Shown: positions 34,651-44,796, counted from the first letter of the stretch. The stretch is 64,000 bases of DNA from Ignavibacteriota bacterium (GCA_016713565.1 JADJOX010000007.1:796501-860500); one strand, 5' to 3'. Numbers and translations: made by a program. The notes: generated by a model not told the origin, from the sequence alone.

Positions 34651-37107
34651 TCAACCTAAGTAATTAATAATTCTTAAAATATCCGCAAAAATTCCTGAAG
34701 CGGTAAATTCCGCGCCGGCTCCTCTTCCTCTAATTATTAAAGGCTGAGTGGAATAATTTTTTGTTGTTATTGCCGCTATATTGTCATTTCCCTTAAGATT
34801 ATAAAACGGATGTGTTTGATCAACTTCAACAAGTTTTACAGTTGCCTTATTATTTTCATAAGAAGCAATATATCTTAAAACTGATTTATTTTTAACTGCG
34901 GAAATTTTTCTTGCTTCAAAGTCTGAATCGGCGGCTTCCAAAATTTGGAAGAACGTTTCAATAGTTTTAACTTTTCTTGCTTTTGCGGGAACTAAATTTT
35001 CAACATCAATATCTTTCAGCTCAAAGTCAATACCAATTTCTCTTATCAGAATCAGTAATTTTCGTGCGACATCCAAACCGTTAAGATCGTCACGCGGATC
35101 CGGTTCGGTATAACCGCTTTCCTGTGCCGTTTTAACAATATCGGAAAATTTTTTATCTTCAACAAATGAATTAAATAAGTAGCTTAAAGTTCCCGAAAGA
35201 ATACCTTCTATTTTAATTATTTTCTCGCCGCTGTTAACCAAATCTTTAATTGTAGAAATAATTGGTAAGCCAGCGCCGACATTTGTACTATAAAGAAATT
35301 TTACATTTTTCTTTTGCGATGTTTGTCTTAACTTTTTATAAAAATCTAATTCTTTTGTATTTGCGATTTTATTGGGTGTAGTTATAGATATGTTTGATTT
35401 AAGAATTTCTTCATAAAAAGGAATTGCGGTTTCGTTTGCCGTACAATCAATAAAAATTGAATTTGCCAAATTTAATTTTTGAATTTCTGCAACGAATTTC
35501 GATATGTCGGATTTGGTTTTAGATTTCTCCAAAATATCTACCCAATTATTTACATCAATCCCGCTTAAATCAAAGTGCATTTTTTTACTGTTTGCAATAC
35601 CAATTACTCTTAGTTCAATAGACCTATCATTTTTAAGAAAGTCTTTTTTATCGGTTATATATTTTAATAACGCGCTGCCAACCAATCCAATTCCAACCAA
35701 GAAGATGTTGTATACCTTTCTTTCGGCAAGAAATAATGAATCATGCAGAACATTCAAAGCTTTAGACAATTCTTCATTCTTAATTACGCAAGAAATATTC
35801 AATTCGGATGAACCCTGAGCAATTGCGATAATGTTGATACCGTTTTTACCCAATGCTTCAAAAACTCTTCCCGATATTCCCGGAGTGTGACGCATATCTT
35901 CGCCAACAACCGCGATAATTGAAAGATTTTTTTCAGCTGTAATTTCCCTTACTCTTCCGTCAAAAATTTCTAAACGCAACGCGTTTTCAATCGCGCTTTT
36001 TGCTTTTTGACCTTCATCAGGAAGAACCGCGATACATATACTTAATCCGGAAGAACCTTGCGTTAACATTAAAGATTTAATTTTTTCATCGGCTAAGGAA
36101 TCAAATATTCTCGAAGTAATTCCTTCGTTGCCGAAAAGTCCGCTTCCGCTGATTCTCAGCAAAGTTATATTATCAACAGAAGAAATCCCTTTTGCGCTGA
36201 ATTTTATTTTGGGCTGTTTTTCTAGTATAACAGTTCCCTTAAAATTAGTATTGAAAGTATTTCGAATTCTAATTTTTATATTATTATCAAACGCAGGCTG
36301 CATTGTAGGTGGATAAATTACTTTAGCGCCAAAGTACGACATTTCCATCGCCTCCTGATACGTAACAGCTTTTAATGGAATTGCTTCTTTCACTTTTCTT
36401 GGATCAGCCGTTAAAATTCCGTTTACGTCTGTCCAAATTTCTATTTCTTCGGCTTTTAATGCAGAACCGATAATTGAAGCCGTAAAATCTGAACCGCCTC
36501 TTCCCAAGGTTGTAATTTCGCCTTCTTCATTTAAGCCGATAAATCCGGTCACAATTTGCATTAACTGATGTGCTTTAAAATATTTTACGATATTTGAATT
36601 TGTCTGTTCATAATTTACATGTGCATTACCGAAGTTGTTATCAGTTTTAATAATTTTGGTTGCGTTTAAATATTCACATTCAATTTTTTTACTTTTAATA
36701 GCTTCTGCAATTATAAAATTTGAAAGTCTTTCTCCATAACTTAAAATATTGTCTAAAATTCTGGGAGTAAGTTCTCTCAAAAGGTAAATTCCTTTTAGGA
36801 TATCATTTAACTCATCAAAATGATCCGTAATATGTTTTTGAGCTGAGTTCTTTTTAGAATGATTTACTAAAACATCAAACGCGTCCAAGTGTTTTAAACG
36901 TAATGATTGAAATAATCCAAGGTAGGAATCATCTCTTTTTAAAGCTCTGTTGCTAAGATCAATAAGTTGATCCGTAACTCCACCGAATGCGGAAAAAACA
37001 ACCGCAATTTTAATATTTTTTGAATTATAATCTTCTATAATATTGATAACTTGAGAAATTCTTTCCGCATTACCAACCGAAGTTCCGCCAAATTTTAATA
37101 CTTTCAT
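34651..37107 (-). CDS. thrA: Bifunctional aspartokinase/homoserine dehydrogenase
   Basis: The 818-residue fusion performs the first and third steps from aspartate. The kinase part (about 1-290) opens KVLKFGGTSVGNAERI and has TTLGRGGSDFTASIIGSAL and WTDVNGILTADPRKV. Two ACT regions (about 310-455) include GNEGITSRIFDSLADEKI and HTPGISGRVFEALGKNGINIIAIAQGSSELNIS. The dehydrogenase part opens FLVGIGLVGSALLKYI and has TTPNKIANT, EGILSGTLSYLFN and ESGYTEPDPRDDLNGLDVARK. ACT domains usually give threonine feedback inhibition. No Thr/Ile-rich attenuator peptide is visible upstream. Confidence 0.97.
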   Translation of the reverse strand: MKVLKFGGTSVGNAERISQVINIIEDYNSKNIKIAVVFSAFGGVTDQLIDLSNRALKRDDSYLGLFQSLRLKHLDAFDVLVNHSKKNSAQKHITDHFDELNDILKGIYLLRELTPRILDNILSYGERLSNFIIAEAIKSKKIECEYLNATKIIKTDNNFGNAHVNYEQTNSNIVKYFKAHQLMQIVTGFIGLNEEGEITTLGRGGSDFTASIIGSALKAEEIEIWTDVNGILTADPRKVKEAIPLKAVTYQEAMEMSYFGAKVIYPPTMQPAFDNNIKIRIRNTFNTNFKGTVILEKQPKIKFSAKGISSVDNITLLRISGSGLFGNEGITSRIFDSLADEKIKSLMLTQGSSGLSICIAVLPDEGQKAKSAIENALRLEIFDGRVREITAEKNLSIIAVVGEDMRHTPGISGRVFEALGKNGINIIAIAQGSSELNISCVIKNEELSKALNVLHDSLFLAERKVYNIFLVGIGLVGSALLKYITDKKDFLKNDRSIELRVIGIANSKKMHFDLSGIDVNNWVDILEKSKTKSDISKFVAEIQKLNLANSIFIDCTANETAIPFYEEILKSNISITTPNKIANTKELDFYKKLRQTSQKKNVKFLYSTNVGAGLPIISTIKDLVNSGEKIIKIEGILSGTLSYLFNSFVEDKKFSDIVKTAQESGYTEPDPRDDLNGLDVARKLLILIREIGIDFELKDIDVENLVPAKARKVKTIETFFQILEAADSDFEARKISAVKNKSVLRYIASYENNKATVKLVEVDQTHPFYNLKGNDNIAAITTKNYSTQPLIIRGRGAGAEFTASGIFADILRIINYLG

Positions 37108-37402
37108 AATTTTGCATAAATTTTCATAAACAATCGGGTATTATATAAATTAACATCATTAAGAACAATATTTTAATTACAAATTGAGATGGAAAATTTA
37201 ATTTATTTGAATATTTATAACATCGTATTCATTCAATATTCTAAAAAATTCTATATGATGAAAAAATCATTTTGTTCGATTTCTAACAATTTTCACTATA
37301 TTTGGATTTTGTATAAAATCGAAATTTTAAAAACTTACTGAAACTTATTGAATACAACATTGTAAAATTTACAATTCTTAAAATAATTTAAGGGACTTTA
37401 TT

Positions 37403-38386
37403 TTGGAGATCACAGAATTAAACGAAAAAATCAGTAAAGAAAGTGAATTCATTGATGTTCTTTTAGCTGAAATTGGAAAAGTTATTGTCGGTCAAAAAGA
37501 AATGGTTGAGCGATTGGTAATCGGACTTCTTGGAAACGGACATATTCTATTGGAAGGTGTTCCCGGATTGGCAAAAACATTGGCAATTAATACTTTGGCA
37601 AATTCAATGGACGCCAAATTCCAAAGAATTCAATTTACACCCGATTTGCTTCCGGCAGATTTAATAGGAACAATGATATTTAACCAGAAAGAAGGAAACT
37701 TTTCAATTAAGAAAGGTCCAATCTTTTCTAATTTCATTCTAGCAGATGAAATAAACAGAGCTCCAGCTAAAGTTCAAAGTGCATTACTCGAAGCAATGCA
37801 GGAAAGACAAGTAACAATAGGACAAAATACTTTTAAATTACCGGAACCATTTTTGGTACTCGCGACACAAAACCCAATCGAACAAGAAGGAACATATCCG
37901 TTGCCTGAAGCACAAGTCGATAGGTTTATGTTAAAGGTAAAAATAACTTATCCTACCCGTGAAGATGAAATGAAAATCCTTCATAGAAATGTTGGATCAA
38001 AACCGGCAGCAATAAATCCCGTTATAAAAATAGACAGCATTCTTAAAGCAAGAAATTTAATACATGATATTTATGTTGATGAAAAAATTGAAAAATATAT
38101 TCTTGATATTGTTTTTGCAACAAGAAAACCAAACGATTACGGTTTAACAAAATTATCAAACTTAATTAGTTACGGCGCATCACCCAGAGCTACAATAAAT
38201 TTAGCATTGGGAGCAAGAGCAAATGCATTCCTTAAACGAAGAGGATATGTTGTGCCAGAAGATGTTAGATCAATTTGTTATGATGTTTTACGTCATAGAA
38301 TTGCCGTAACCTATGAAGCAGAAGCCGAAGAAATAACTTCGGAAAATATAATTGAAGAAATATTAAATAAAGTTGAAGTTCCATAG
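37403..38386 (+). CDS. MoxR family AAA+ ATPase (first gene of Bat operon)
   Basis: The 327-residue ATPase has Walker A in GHILLEGVPGLAKTLAIN, Walker B in NFILADEINRAPAKVQSALLEAMQERQV, sensor 1 LATQNPIEQEGTYPLPEAQVDRF and the C-terminal lid. MoxR proteins act as chaperones with VWA-domain partners, which are encoded by the following genes. The start is TTG at 37403 with AGGGA upstream; no ATG lies before the Walker A region at a sensible place. About 295 bp upstream to thrA is shared, divergent intergenic DNA. Confidence 0.94.
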   Translation: MEITELNEKISKESEFIDVLLAEIGKVIVGQKEMVERLVIGLLGNGHILLEGVPGLAKTLAINTLANSMDAKFQRIQFTPDLLPADLIGTMIFNQKEGNFSIKKGPIFSNFILADEINRAPAKVQSALLEAMQERQVTIGQNTFKLPEPFLVLATQNPIEQEGTYPLPEAQVDRFMLKVKITYPTREDEMKILHRNVGSKPAAINPVIKIDSILKARNLIHDIYVDEKIEKYILDIVFATRKPNDYGLTKLSNLISYGASPRATINLALGARANAFLKRRGYVVPEDVRSICYDVLRHRIAVTYEAEAEEITSENIIEEILNKVEVP

Positions 38387-38392
38387 TAGATA

Positions 38393-39268
38393 ATGCTTAC
38401 TAAAGAAATTTTAAAACAAGTACGCCAAATTGAAATTAGAACAAGAGGCGTTGTAAATGAAGTTTTCTCCGGAGAATATCATTCCGTTTTTAAAGGAAGA
38501 GGAATGGAATTTTCCGAAGTTCGCGAGTATCAATTCGGCGATGATATTAGAAGTATAGATTGGAACGTTAGCGCCAGATTCGGTCATCCGTTTGTTAAAA
38601 TATTTGAAGAAGAACGTGAACTGACATTAATGCTGTTGGTTGATTTAAGCGGTTCGCTTGTATTTGGAAGTGTTGAAAAAACCAAACAGCAGATTGCGGC
38701 TGAATTAACCGCAATTCTTGCTTTTTCTGCAATGAAGAATAATGATAAAGTCGGTTTAATTCTTTTTACAAATGAAATTGAAAAATTTGTTCCGCCCAAA
38801 AAAGGTAAAAGTCATATTTTAAGAATTGTAAGAGAAATTCTTTCTTTTGAACCTCAAGGAAATAAAACAAATATAAAAGGAGCTTTGGAATATTTTAATC
38901 ATTCGATTAAAAAGAAAACCATTGCGTTTTTAATTTCGGATTTTATTGATAAAGGTTATGAAAATATTCTTAAAATCATTAGCAAAAAGCATGATTTGAT
39001 TAGTATAATTTTAGAAGATCCAAGAGAAAAAAATTTACTTGACGCAGGACTTTTAAAATTTAAAGATTCCGAAACCGAAGAAATCAGATATTTGGATACA
39101 AGCAATAAAATGGTTCAAGAACATTTTAAAATGAAGATGCAGGAAAGAAAAAATTTCCAAAATAATCTTTTTTTAAAAAGCAGAGTTGATACAATTCCAA
39201 TTGATATTTCAACGTCGTATGTAAAACCACTTATTGATTTCTTTAAACTGCGTGAGAAAAGATGGTAA
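38393..39268 (+). CDS. DUF58 domain protein of the Bat operon
   Basis: The 291-residue protein carries the DUF58 motif GRGMEFSEVREYQFGDDIRSIDWNVSARFG near residues 35-65, then a VWA-like fold with LLVDLSGSLVFGS (MIDAS-like DxSxS). DUF58 proteins pair with MoxR in nearly all such loci. It begins 6 nt after the moxR stop and overlaps the next gene by 7 nt. Confidence 0.94.
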   Translation: MLTKEILKQVRQIEIRTRGVVNEVFSGEYHSVFKGRGMEFSEVREYQFGDDIRSIDWNVSARFGHPFVKIFEEERELTLMLLVDLSGSLVFGSVEKTKQQIAAELTAILAFSAMKNNDKVGLILFTNEIEKFVPPKKGKSHILRIVREILSFEPQGNKTNIKGALEYFNHSIKKKTIAFLISDFIDKGYENILKIISKKHDLISIILEDPREKNLLDAGLLKFKDSETEEIRYLDTSNKMVQEHFKMKMQERKNFQNNLFLKSRVDTIPIDISTSYVKPLIDFFKLREKRW

Positions 39269-40206
39269 AAATTTTTCGGATAATACTGCTATTTTACTTA
39301 TTCCTGATTTCCGGTAGTTTGTTTGCTCAAAACATAAAGGCTTCTGCGGCAACCGATACTTCCGATTATCTCGTCGGCGATTATATAAAGTATAAAATCA
39401 GCGTTGAATTTGACGAAGGAATACGCGTAATTCCGCCAAAATTAACTGACCAGCTTGCGCCTTTGGAGGTTGTAAAATCACTTCCGGCAACACAAGAAGA
39501 AGATAAGAATATTCATAATTTTAATTATATACTTTCCGGCTATGATTCAACGTCGGTTACTATTCCGCCTATTCCAATAACATATTTCGTCGGAAATAAT
39601 ACCGATCCCAAAATTATAAATACAAATCCGGTTACAGTATTTATTCATACTTTGGAAGTAAATCCATCGGCTGATATTAAAGACGTAAAAGCGCCGATTA
39701 GAATTCCATTCGATTGGCTTTTTTGGTCAATTTTAGTTTTAGTTTTATTATTACTTGCCGCTTTGGCTTATTTCTTGTATAAAAAATATCATAAACCAAA
39801 AGAAGAAGTTAGAGAAATCAGAAAAGTTCCGGCATTGCCTTTACATATTTTAACACTTCAAAAATTGGATTCGCTTAAATCAAAAAAATTATGGCAACAA
39901 GGTTTAGTTAAAGAATTTCATTCCGAGATTACCGAGATAATTAGAAAATATTTTGAGGAAAGATATAATTTTAATTCACTTGAAATGACGACTTCCGAAA
40001 CCGTCTCAATTCTAAACCGGGTTATGGACAATCAGAAAATGATTGATACTTCTAGGAAATTTTTGGAAAATGCGGATATGGTTAAATTCGCAAAATTTGT
40101 TCCACTTGCAACCGTAAATGATGAAATGATGAATCAAGCTTACGATATTGTACAAAAGACCAAAAAGGAAGATGAATTTGAAATGGGAGTAAGCCGTGTT
40201 CAATAA
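39262..40206 (+). CDS. Membrane protein of the Bat operon (DUF4381-like)
   Basis: The 314-residue protein has a signal peptide ending LFAQ (about 22), then a periplasmic beta domain with SDYLVGDYIKYKISVEFDEG similar in style to BatD. One membrane span follows (LFWSILVLVLLLLAALAYFLY, about 153-173). The cytoplasmic tail has KEFHSEITEIIRKYFEERYNFNSLEMTTSE, as in DUF4381-like Bat proteins. It overlaps both neighbours by 7-11 nt. The role is unknown; membrane partner of the MoxR-VWA complex is likely. Confidence 0.75.
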   Translation: MVKIFRIILLFYLFLISGSLFAQNIKASAATDTSDYLVGDYIKYKISVEFDEGIRVIPPKLTDQLAPLEVVKSLPATQEEDKNIHNFNYILSGYDSTSVTIPPIPITYFVGNNTDPKIINTNPVTVFIHTLEVNPSADIKDVKAPIRIPFDWLFWSILVLVLLLLAALAYFLYKKYHKPKEEVREIRKVPALPLHILTLQKLDSLKSKKLWQQGLVKEFHSEITEIIRKYFEERYNFNSLEMTTSETVSILNRVMDNQKMIDTSRKFLENADMVKFAKFVPLATVNDEMMNQAYDIVQKTKKEDEFEMGVSRVQ

Positions 40207-41191
40207 CATTATATTTGCTTATCCTTATTTACTTTATCTTCTTGCTATTATTCCTTTAATACTTTTTTGGTATTGGAAACAAAACAGAAAAAGATCTGCG
40301 GCAATTACTTATTCTAACTTGGAAATTTTCAGCGATCTCGATAAAACATTAAAAGAGAGACTGCGTCATTTACCAATATTATTAAGACTTATTGGACTTT
40401 CGCTTTTAATAGTTGCTTTAGCACGACCTCAAACATTCTCTTCCGGAGAAAATGTTTATACTGAAGGTATTGATATTGCAATGTTATTAGATATTTCCGG
40501 AAGTATGCTGGCCGAAGATTTTAAACCAAACCGGCTTGATGCCGCTAAAAATGTAATTGATGAATTTGTTGCCGGAAGAACAACGGATAAAATCGGCTTG
40601 GTTATTTTTGCTAGCGAAAGCTTTACTCAATGTCCGCTTACAATTGACTATCCAGTTTTGCGCGGATTGCTAAAAGATATTCAAAGCGGAATGATTGAGG
40701 ACGGTACTGCAATTGGAACCGCGATTGCAAACGGTGTAAATCGTTTGAAAGACAGCGAAGCTAAAAGTAAAATTATGATTTTATTAACTGACGGCGTTAA
40801 TAATAGCGGAGAAATTGATCCAATAACAGCCGCTCAAATCGCGAAAAAATTCGGTATTAGAGTTTACACGGTTGGTGTTGGAACAATGGGTGAAGCTCCA
40901 TATCCATTTCAAACACCGTTCGGCAAAAGATATCAAATGGTTCCGGTGGAAATTGATGAAAAAGTTCTTAACGAAGTTTCAAAAATTACAGACGGAAAAT
41001 ATTTTAGAGCAACAAATAATAAAAAGTTGGAAGAAATTTATAAAATAATTGATACGTTAGAAAAAACAAGAATTGAAGTTACAAGCTATAGGAAAGCAAA
41101 AGAGCTTTTTTATAATTGGTTAGGACTTGGATTATTATTTATCTTAGCAGAATTATTTGTTTCAAAACTTTATTTGAAAAAATTACCATAA
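40196..41191 (+). CDS. batA: BatA, membrane-anchored VWA domain protein
   Basis: The 331-residue protein starts with a membrane span (about 6-24) and a second near residues 54-70. The VWA domain begins IDIAMLLDISGSMLAEDFKPNRLDAAK, an intact DxSxS MIDAS. LLTDGVNNSGEIDP supplies the later metal-site motif. A C-terminal membrane span (LFYNWLGLGLLFILAELFV) follows. In Bacteroides and others BatA-E affect aerotolerance or stress fitness; the mechanism is unresolved. It overlaps the upstream gene by 11 nt. Confidence 0.93.
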   Translation: MFNNIIFAYPYLLYLLAIIPLILFWYWKQNRKRSAAITYSNLEIFSDLDKTLKERLRHLPILLRLIGLSLLIVALARPQTFSSGENVYTEGIDIAMLLDISGSMLAEDFKPNRLDAAKNVIDEFVAGRTTDKIGLVIFASESFTQCPLTIDYPVLRGLLKDIQSGMIEDGTAIGTAIANGVNRLKDSEAKSKIMILLTDGVNNSGEIDPITAAQIAKKFGIRVYTVGVGTMGEAPYPFQTPFGKRYQMVPVEIDEKVLNEVSKITDGKYFRATNNKKLEEIYKIIDTLEKTRIEVTSYRKAKELFYNWLGLGLLFILAELFVSKLYLKKLP

Positions 41192-41195
41192 CATT

Positions 41196-42248
41196 ATGTT
41201 TAGATTTGCACACGGCGAATATCTTTATGCTTTATACCTAATTCCAATTTTAATTGGTTTGATTTGGTATACAATTAGAAATCAGAATAAACTGCTGGAA
41301 AAATTTGCGAATGTTAAATTGCATAAAATTTTATTTCCTATGCGAAGCAAATTTAAAATTATTTTTAAAAACAGCTTAATTATTTTGTCAATCCTATTAT
41401 TGATTTTAGCGTTAGCCAATCCGCAGATTGGATCTAAAATTGAAGAAGTAAAACAAGTCGGTATTGATGTCTACATTCTTTTAGACGTTTCATTGAGTAT
41501 GAAAGCGGAAGACATTAAACCAAGCAGATTGGAAAAAGCAAAACATGATATTGCCAAATTGATTCAAAAACTTAAAGGCGACAGAATCGGTTTAATTGTG
41601 TTTTCTGGAAAAGCATTTATTCAATTTCCTTTAACAACGGATTACGCGGCTGCAAATTTGTTTCTTTCTGCCGTAAGTGTTAATTCAGTTCCGCAGCCTG
41701 GTACTGCTATTGGTCCGGCAATTAAACTTGCGCTTAATTCATTTAAAAAAGATGAAGAAACACAAAAGGCAATTGTTATTATAACAGACGGTGAAGACCA
41801 CGAAGGCGAACTCGATACTCCAATTGAAGAGGCTAATAATTCAAATATAAAAATTTATGCAATAGGTTTAGGCTCACCGCAGGGAGCTCCAATTCCGGTT
41901 TACAGCAGCGACGGCGCGCAGGTTGGATATAAAAAAGATGCTTCGGGAAATATCGTACTCACTAAACTTGATGAAACAACACTGCAAGAAATTACAAGCA
42001 AAGCAAACGGAAAATACTATCAAGGCTCCAATACAGATGATGAATTGGGAATGATTTATGACAATCTTGCTAATCTAGAAGGATCTGAATACGGCGCAAC
42101 AAAAATTACTGAATATGAAGACAGATATTATTACTTTTTAATACCGGCTTTATTAATTCTTATTGCCGAAATATTTATTAAAGAAAGAAAATCAAAATTA
42201 TTTGCTAAATTTGAAAAGCAGGAAGAAGTTTCTGAAAATGAAAGCTAA
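41196..42248 (+). CDS. batB: BatB, membrane-anchored VWA domain protein
   Basis: The 350-residue BatA paralogue has N-terminal membrane spans, the VWA MIDAS motif in IDVYILLDVSLSMKAEDIKPSRLEKAK, IVIITDGEDHEGELDTP and a C-terminal span (YYFLIPALLILIAEIFI). It lies 4 nt after batA and overlaps batC by 11 nt. BatA and BatB probably act as a pair. Confidence 0.93.
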   Translation: MFRFAHGEYLYALYLIPILIGLIWYTIRNQNKLLEKFANVKLHKILFPMRSKFKIIFKNSLIILSILLLILALANPQIGSKIEEVKQVGIDVYILLDVSLSMKAEDIKPSRLEKAKHDIAKLIQKLKGDRIGLIVFSGKAFIQFPLTTDYAAANLFLSAVSVNSVPQPGTAIGPAIKLALNSFKKDEETQKAIVIITDGEDHEGELDTPIEEANNSNIKIYAIGLGSPQGAPIPVYSSDGAQVGYKKDASGNIVLTKLDETTLQEITSKANGKYYQGSNTDDELGMIYDNLANLEGSEYGATKITEYEDRYYYFLIPALLILIAEIFIKERKSKLFAKFEKQEEVSENES

Positions 42249-42972
42249 ATATTTCCTTTTATTTGGGTTTACGATAAGCTGTTCTTCATTATTTGCACAA
42301 TCCACGCGCGGTTTGGTAAATGATGGAGTTAATGCTTATGAGGAAAATAAATATGCCGACGCCGAAACCAATTTTAAAAAAGGCATTGAATCAAACGTTG
42401 AAAATTTTGAAGCAAGATTTAATTTAGGCGATGCGGTTTACAAACAAGGACGTTTTGACGAATCAATAGAAGAATTTAAAAACTCATTTCCATTAGCTAA
42501 AACGGATACTGATAAAGCAAAGATTTTTCATAATATTGGGAATTCACTATTAAAAGCCAAAAAATTAAAAGAAAGTATTGGAGCTTATAGAGAAGCGTTA
42601 AAACTTAATCCAAGCGATATGGAAACAAAGTACAATCTTTCATATGCAATAAAACAAATGCAAAACCAACAGAATAATCAACAAAATCAGAATAATAAGA
42701 ACCAAGATCAACAAAATAAAGATCAGAATCAAAATCAGGATCAAAATAAAGATCAACAGGATCAGAACAAAGATCAGAAAGATCAAAAACAAGATCAAGA
42801 TCAGCAGAAACAAGATCAACAAAATCAGCAGCAGAAACCGGAACCTAAGGATGAAATTTCTAAAGATGAGGCTCAAAGGATTCTTGACGCGTTAAAAAAT
42901 AACGAAGCTGAACTGCAGAAAAAAATGAGACAGCAAAAGGTTAGAAAGTCAAATGTTGAAAAAGACTGGTAA
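42238..42972 (+). CDS. batC: BatC, TPR protein with Gln/Asn/Asp-rich low-complexity segment
   Basis: The 244-residue protein has a signal peptide (MKAKYFLLFGFTISCSSLFAQ), then TPR repeats (AYEENKYADAETNFKKGIE, EARFNLGDAVYKQGRFDESI, KIFHNIGNSLLKAKKLKESI). A Q/N/D/K-only stretch of about 65 residues follows, and a charged C-terminal helix ending NVEKDW. The frame is open further upstream into batB, but the ATG at 42238 gives the proper signal peptide. Such tracts are usual in BatC. In DNA the tract holds a dense run of GATC sites. Confidence 0.9.
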   Translation: MKAKYFLLFGFTISCSSLFAQSTRGLVNDGVNAYEENKYADAETNFKKGIESNVENFEARFNLGDAVYKQGRFDESIEEFKNSFPLAKTDTDKAKIFHNIGNSLLKAKKLKESIGAYREALKLNPSDMETKYNLSYAIKQMQNQQNNQQNQNNKNQDQQNKDQNQNQDQNKDQQDQNKDQKDQKQDQDQQKQDQQNQQQKPEPKDEISKDEAQRILDALKNNEAELQKKMRQQKVRKSNVEKDW

Positions 42973-42981
42973 TATAATAGT

Positions 42982-44796
42982 ATGAGAAAATTTTATTTTT
43001 TCCCTCTTATTTTTTTAATCGCTTCAAGTTTATTTGCACAAAAATTTGAAGTCAGCGTCGATAAATCTACGGTCGGGCAAAATGAAAGATTCCAAATTTA
43101 TTTTACTTTCGAAAATGGTGATCTTGGCAAGTTAAACAATTTTAGAACCCCAAGTTTTAAGGGATTAAAAATACTTAGCGGACCAAATGAATCGCGCAGT
43201 ATGCAGATAATAAATGGACAAGTTTCGGGATCGATAACCTATTCTTTTATTGCGGTTGCTCCGGATTTGGGTACGGCGGAAGTAGGCTCATCTTCTGTTG
43301 ATTATGCCGGAAGTAAACTCACGACAAATCCAATCACTATAAATGTTGTACAAGGAACTGCGACGAGTCAAAACATTGACAAACAGCTTGGAATCAGCAA
43401 AGAAGAATTGAATAAAAATGTATTCATCAGAGCAATTCCAAATAAAACTTCAGTTAAACAGGGTGAACAATTAACGGTTTCATATAAACTTTATACAAAG
43501 CTAAATATCTCTTCTCCGCAAATTTCCAAACTCCCAACATTCAACGGATTTTGGTCGGAGGATCTGGAAACTTCACAGAATATACAATTCGGCATAGAAA
43601 TGTATAACGGAGAAAGATATAGAGCCGCGGTTATCAAGAAAGCAGCTTTATTTCCTACAAAAAGCGGTAACTTAGTTCTTACTCCATTTGAATTGAAAAT
43701 TCCCGTAATTGTTAAAAGTAAAAGAAATAGAAATGATATTTTTGACGACTTTTTCAATGATTCATTCTTTGGGAGAACTGAAACAATTGATCATCTCGCA
43801 AAATCTAATAGTTTAACTATAAATGTTGATCCGTTACCGGAAAACGCGCCAAATTCATTTTCGGGCGCGGTTGGTAAATTTGACTTTTCAGTGGAACTCG
43901 ATAAAACATCGGTTGAACAAAATGAAGCAATCACGGTAAAAGCAAAAATATCCGGGACCGGAAATATTGCGTTGTTAAAATTACCCGAAATTAACTTTCC
44001 TGCCGGATTTGAAAAATACGAACCTAAAACAAGCGAGAAAATTTTTAGGTCAAATCTTATATCGGGTAGAAAAGATATTGAATTTCTTATAGTTCCTCGC
44101 ATTCCGGGCGTAAAAGAAATTTCACCCTTGGAATTTACTTATTTTGATCTCGATAAAGACCAATATGTTACGCTAAAATCAGAGCCATTTACTGTTAATG
44201 TTAAAGAAGGAACTGGAAATTATGCTCAAAATGCGACGGGTTATTCTAAGGAAGATGTAAAATTACTCAACGAAGATATAAGATATATTGTTAACTCTCC
44301 GTCAAATTTTATTAAAAAAGAAGAAATTGCTAGAATTAGTGTTTTATTTTGGGCAGGATTGATACTTCCGCTCGGAGCATTATTTACTTTGATATTTATA
44401 AATAAGAAGCAATTAAAGTTAGCCGGAAATTTATATTTAATGCGCTATCAAAAGGCTTTGAAAAATTCCAAATTGAAATTAAAAGAAGCAAATTTATCTT
44501 TGGAAAAAAATGATTTAGGCGCCTATTACAATAACTTATCCGCCGCATTATTTGGTTATTTGGGTGATAAGTTGGGTATTCAACAAGCTGAGTTTACTTT
44601 GGATAGAGCAATTGAAAAATTAAAGACTTTTGAAATTGACGATAATTTTATTGCCGGATTAAAAAAAATATCAGAAAAATGTGAATTTGCAAGATTCGCT
44701 CCTAATGCCGTGGGCAGTGATAGCGGAAAAACTTTGTTCAATGGAGTTGAAGGAATAATTGAAAAATTAGAAAGTTCAATTCATATCAAAAAATAA
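42982..44796 (+). CDS. batD: BatD, outer-facing membrane protein (oxygen tolerance family)
   Basis: The 604-residue protein has a signal peptide ending SLFAQ (about 20). Repeated Ig-like domains start KFEVSVDKSTVGQNERFQIYFTFENGD and DFSVELDKTSVEQNEAITVKAKISGTGN. PFELKIPVIV matches the BatD family pattern. A single membrane span (about 452-472, ISVLFWAGLILPLGALFTLIF) is followed by a cytoplasmic helical tail. It starts 9 nt after batC and is followed 6 nt later by batE. Confidence 0.93.
   Translation: MRKFYFFPLIFLIASSLFAQKFEVSVDKSTVGQNERFQIYFTFENGDLGKLNNFRTPSFKGLKILSGPNESRSMQIINGQVSGSITYSFIAVAPDLGTAEVGSSSVDYAGSKLTTNPITINVVQGTATSQNIDKQLGISKEELNKNVFIRAIPNKTSVKQGEQLTVSYKLYTKLNISSPQISKLPTFNGFWSEDLETSQNIQFGIEMYNGERYRAAVIKKAALFPTKSGNLVLTPFELKIPVIVKSKRNRNDIFDDFFNDSFFGRTETIDHLAKSNSLTINVDPLPENAPNSFSGAVGKFDFSVELDKTSVEQNEAITVKAKISGTGNIALLKLPEINFPAGFEKYEPKTSEKIFRSNLISGRKDIEFLIVPRIPGVKEISPLEFTYFDLDKDQYVTLKSEPFTVNVKEGTGNYAQNATGYSKEDVKLLNEDIRYIVNSPSNFIKKEEIARISVLFWAGLILPLGALFTLIFINKKQLKLAGNLYLMRYQKALKNSKLKLKEANLSLEKNDLGAYYNNLSAALFGYLGDKLGIQQAEFTLDRAIEKLKTFEIDDNFIAGLKKISEKCEFARFAPNAVGSDSGKTLFNGVEGIIEKLESSIHIKK

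Noticed and set aside
37108..37402. Threonine attenuator or riboswitch upstream of thrA
   Set aside because: I looked for a Thr/Ile-rich leader peptide and a terminator/antiterminator pair on the minus strand and saw neither.
42163..42237. Upstream extension of batC from a TTG inside batB
   Set aside because: The extension is in batB coding sequence and would bury the signal peptide; the ATG at 42238 is right.
42640..42876. Open minus-strand frame coding an Ile/Leu-only hydrophobic peptide
   Set aside because: It is the antisense of the batC Gln/Asn/Asp tract; the composition is forced by the sense repeat and no ribosome site is present.
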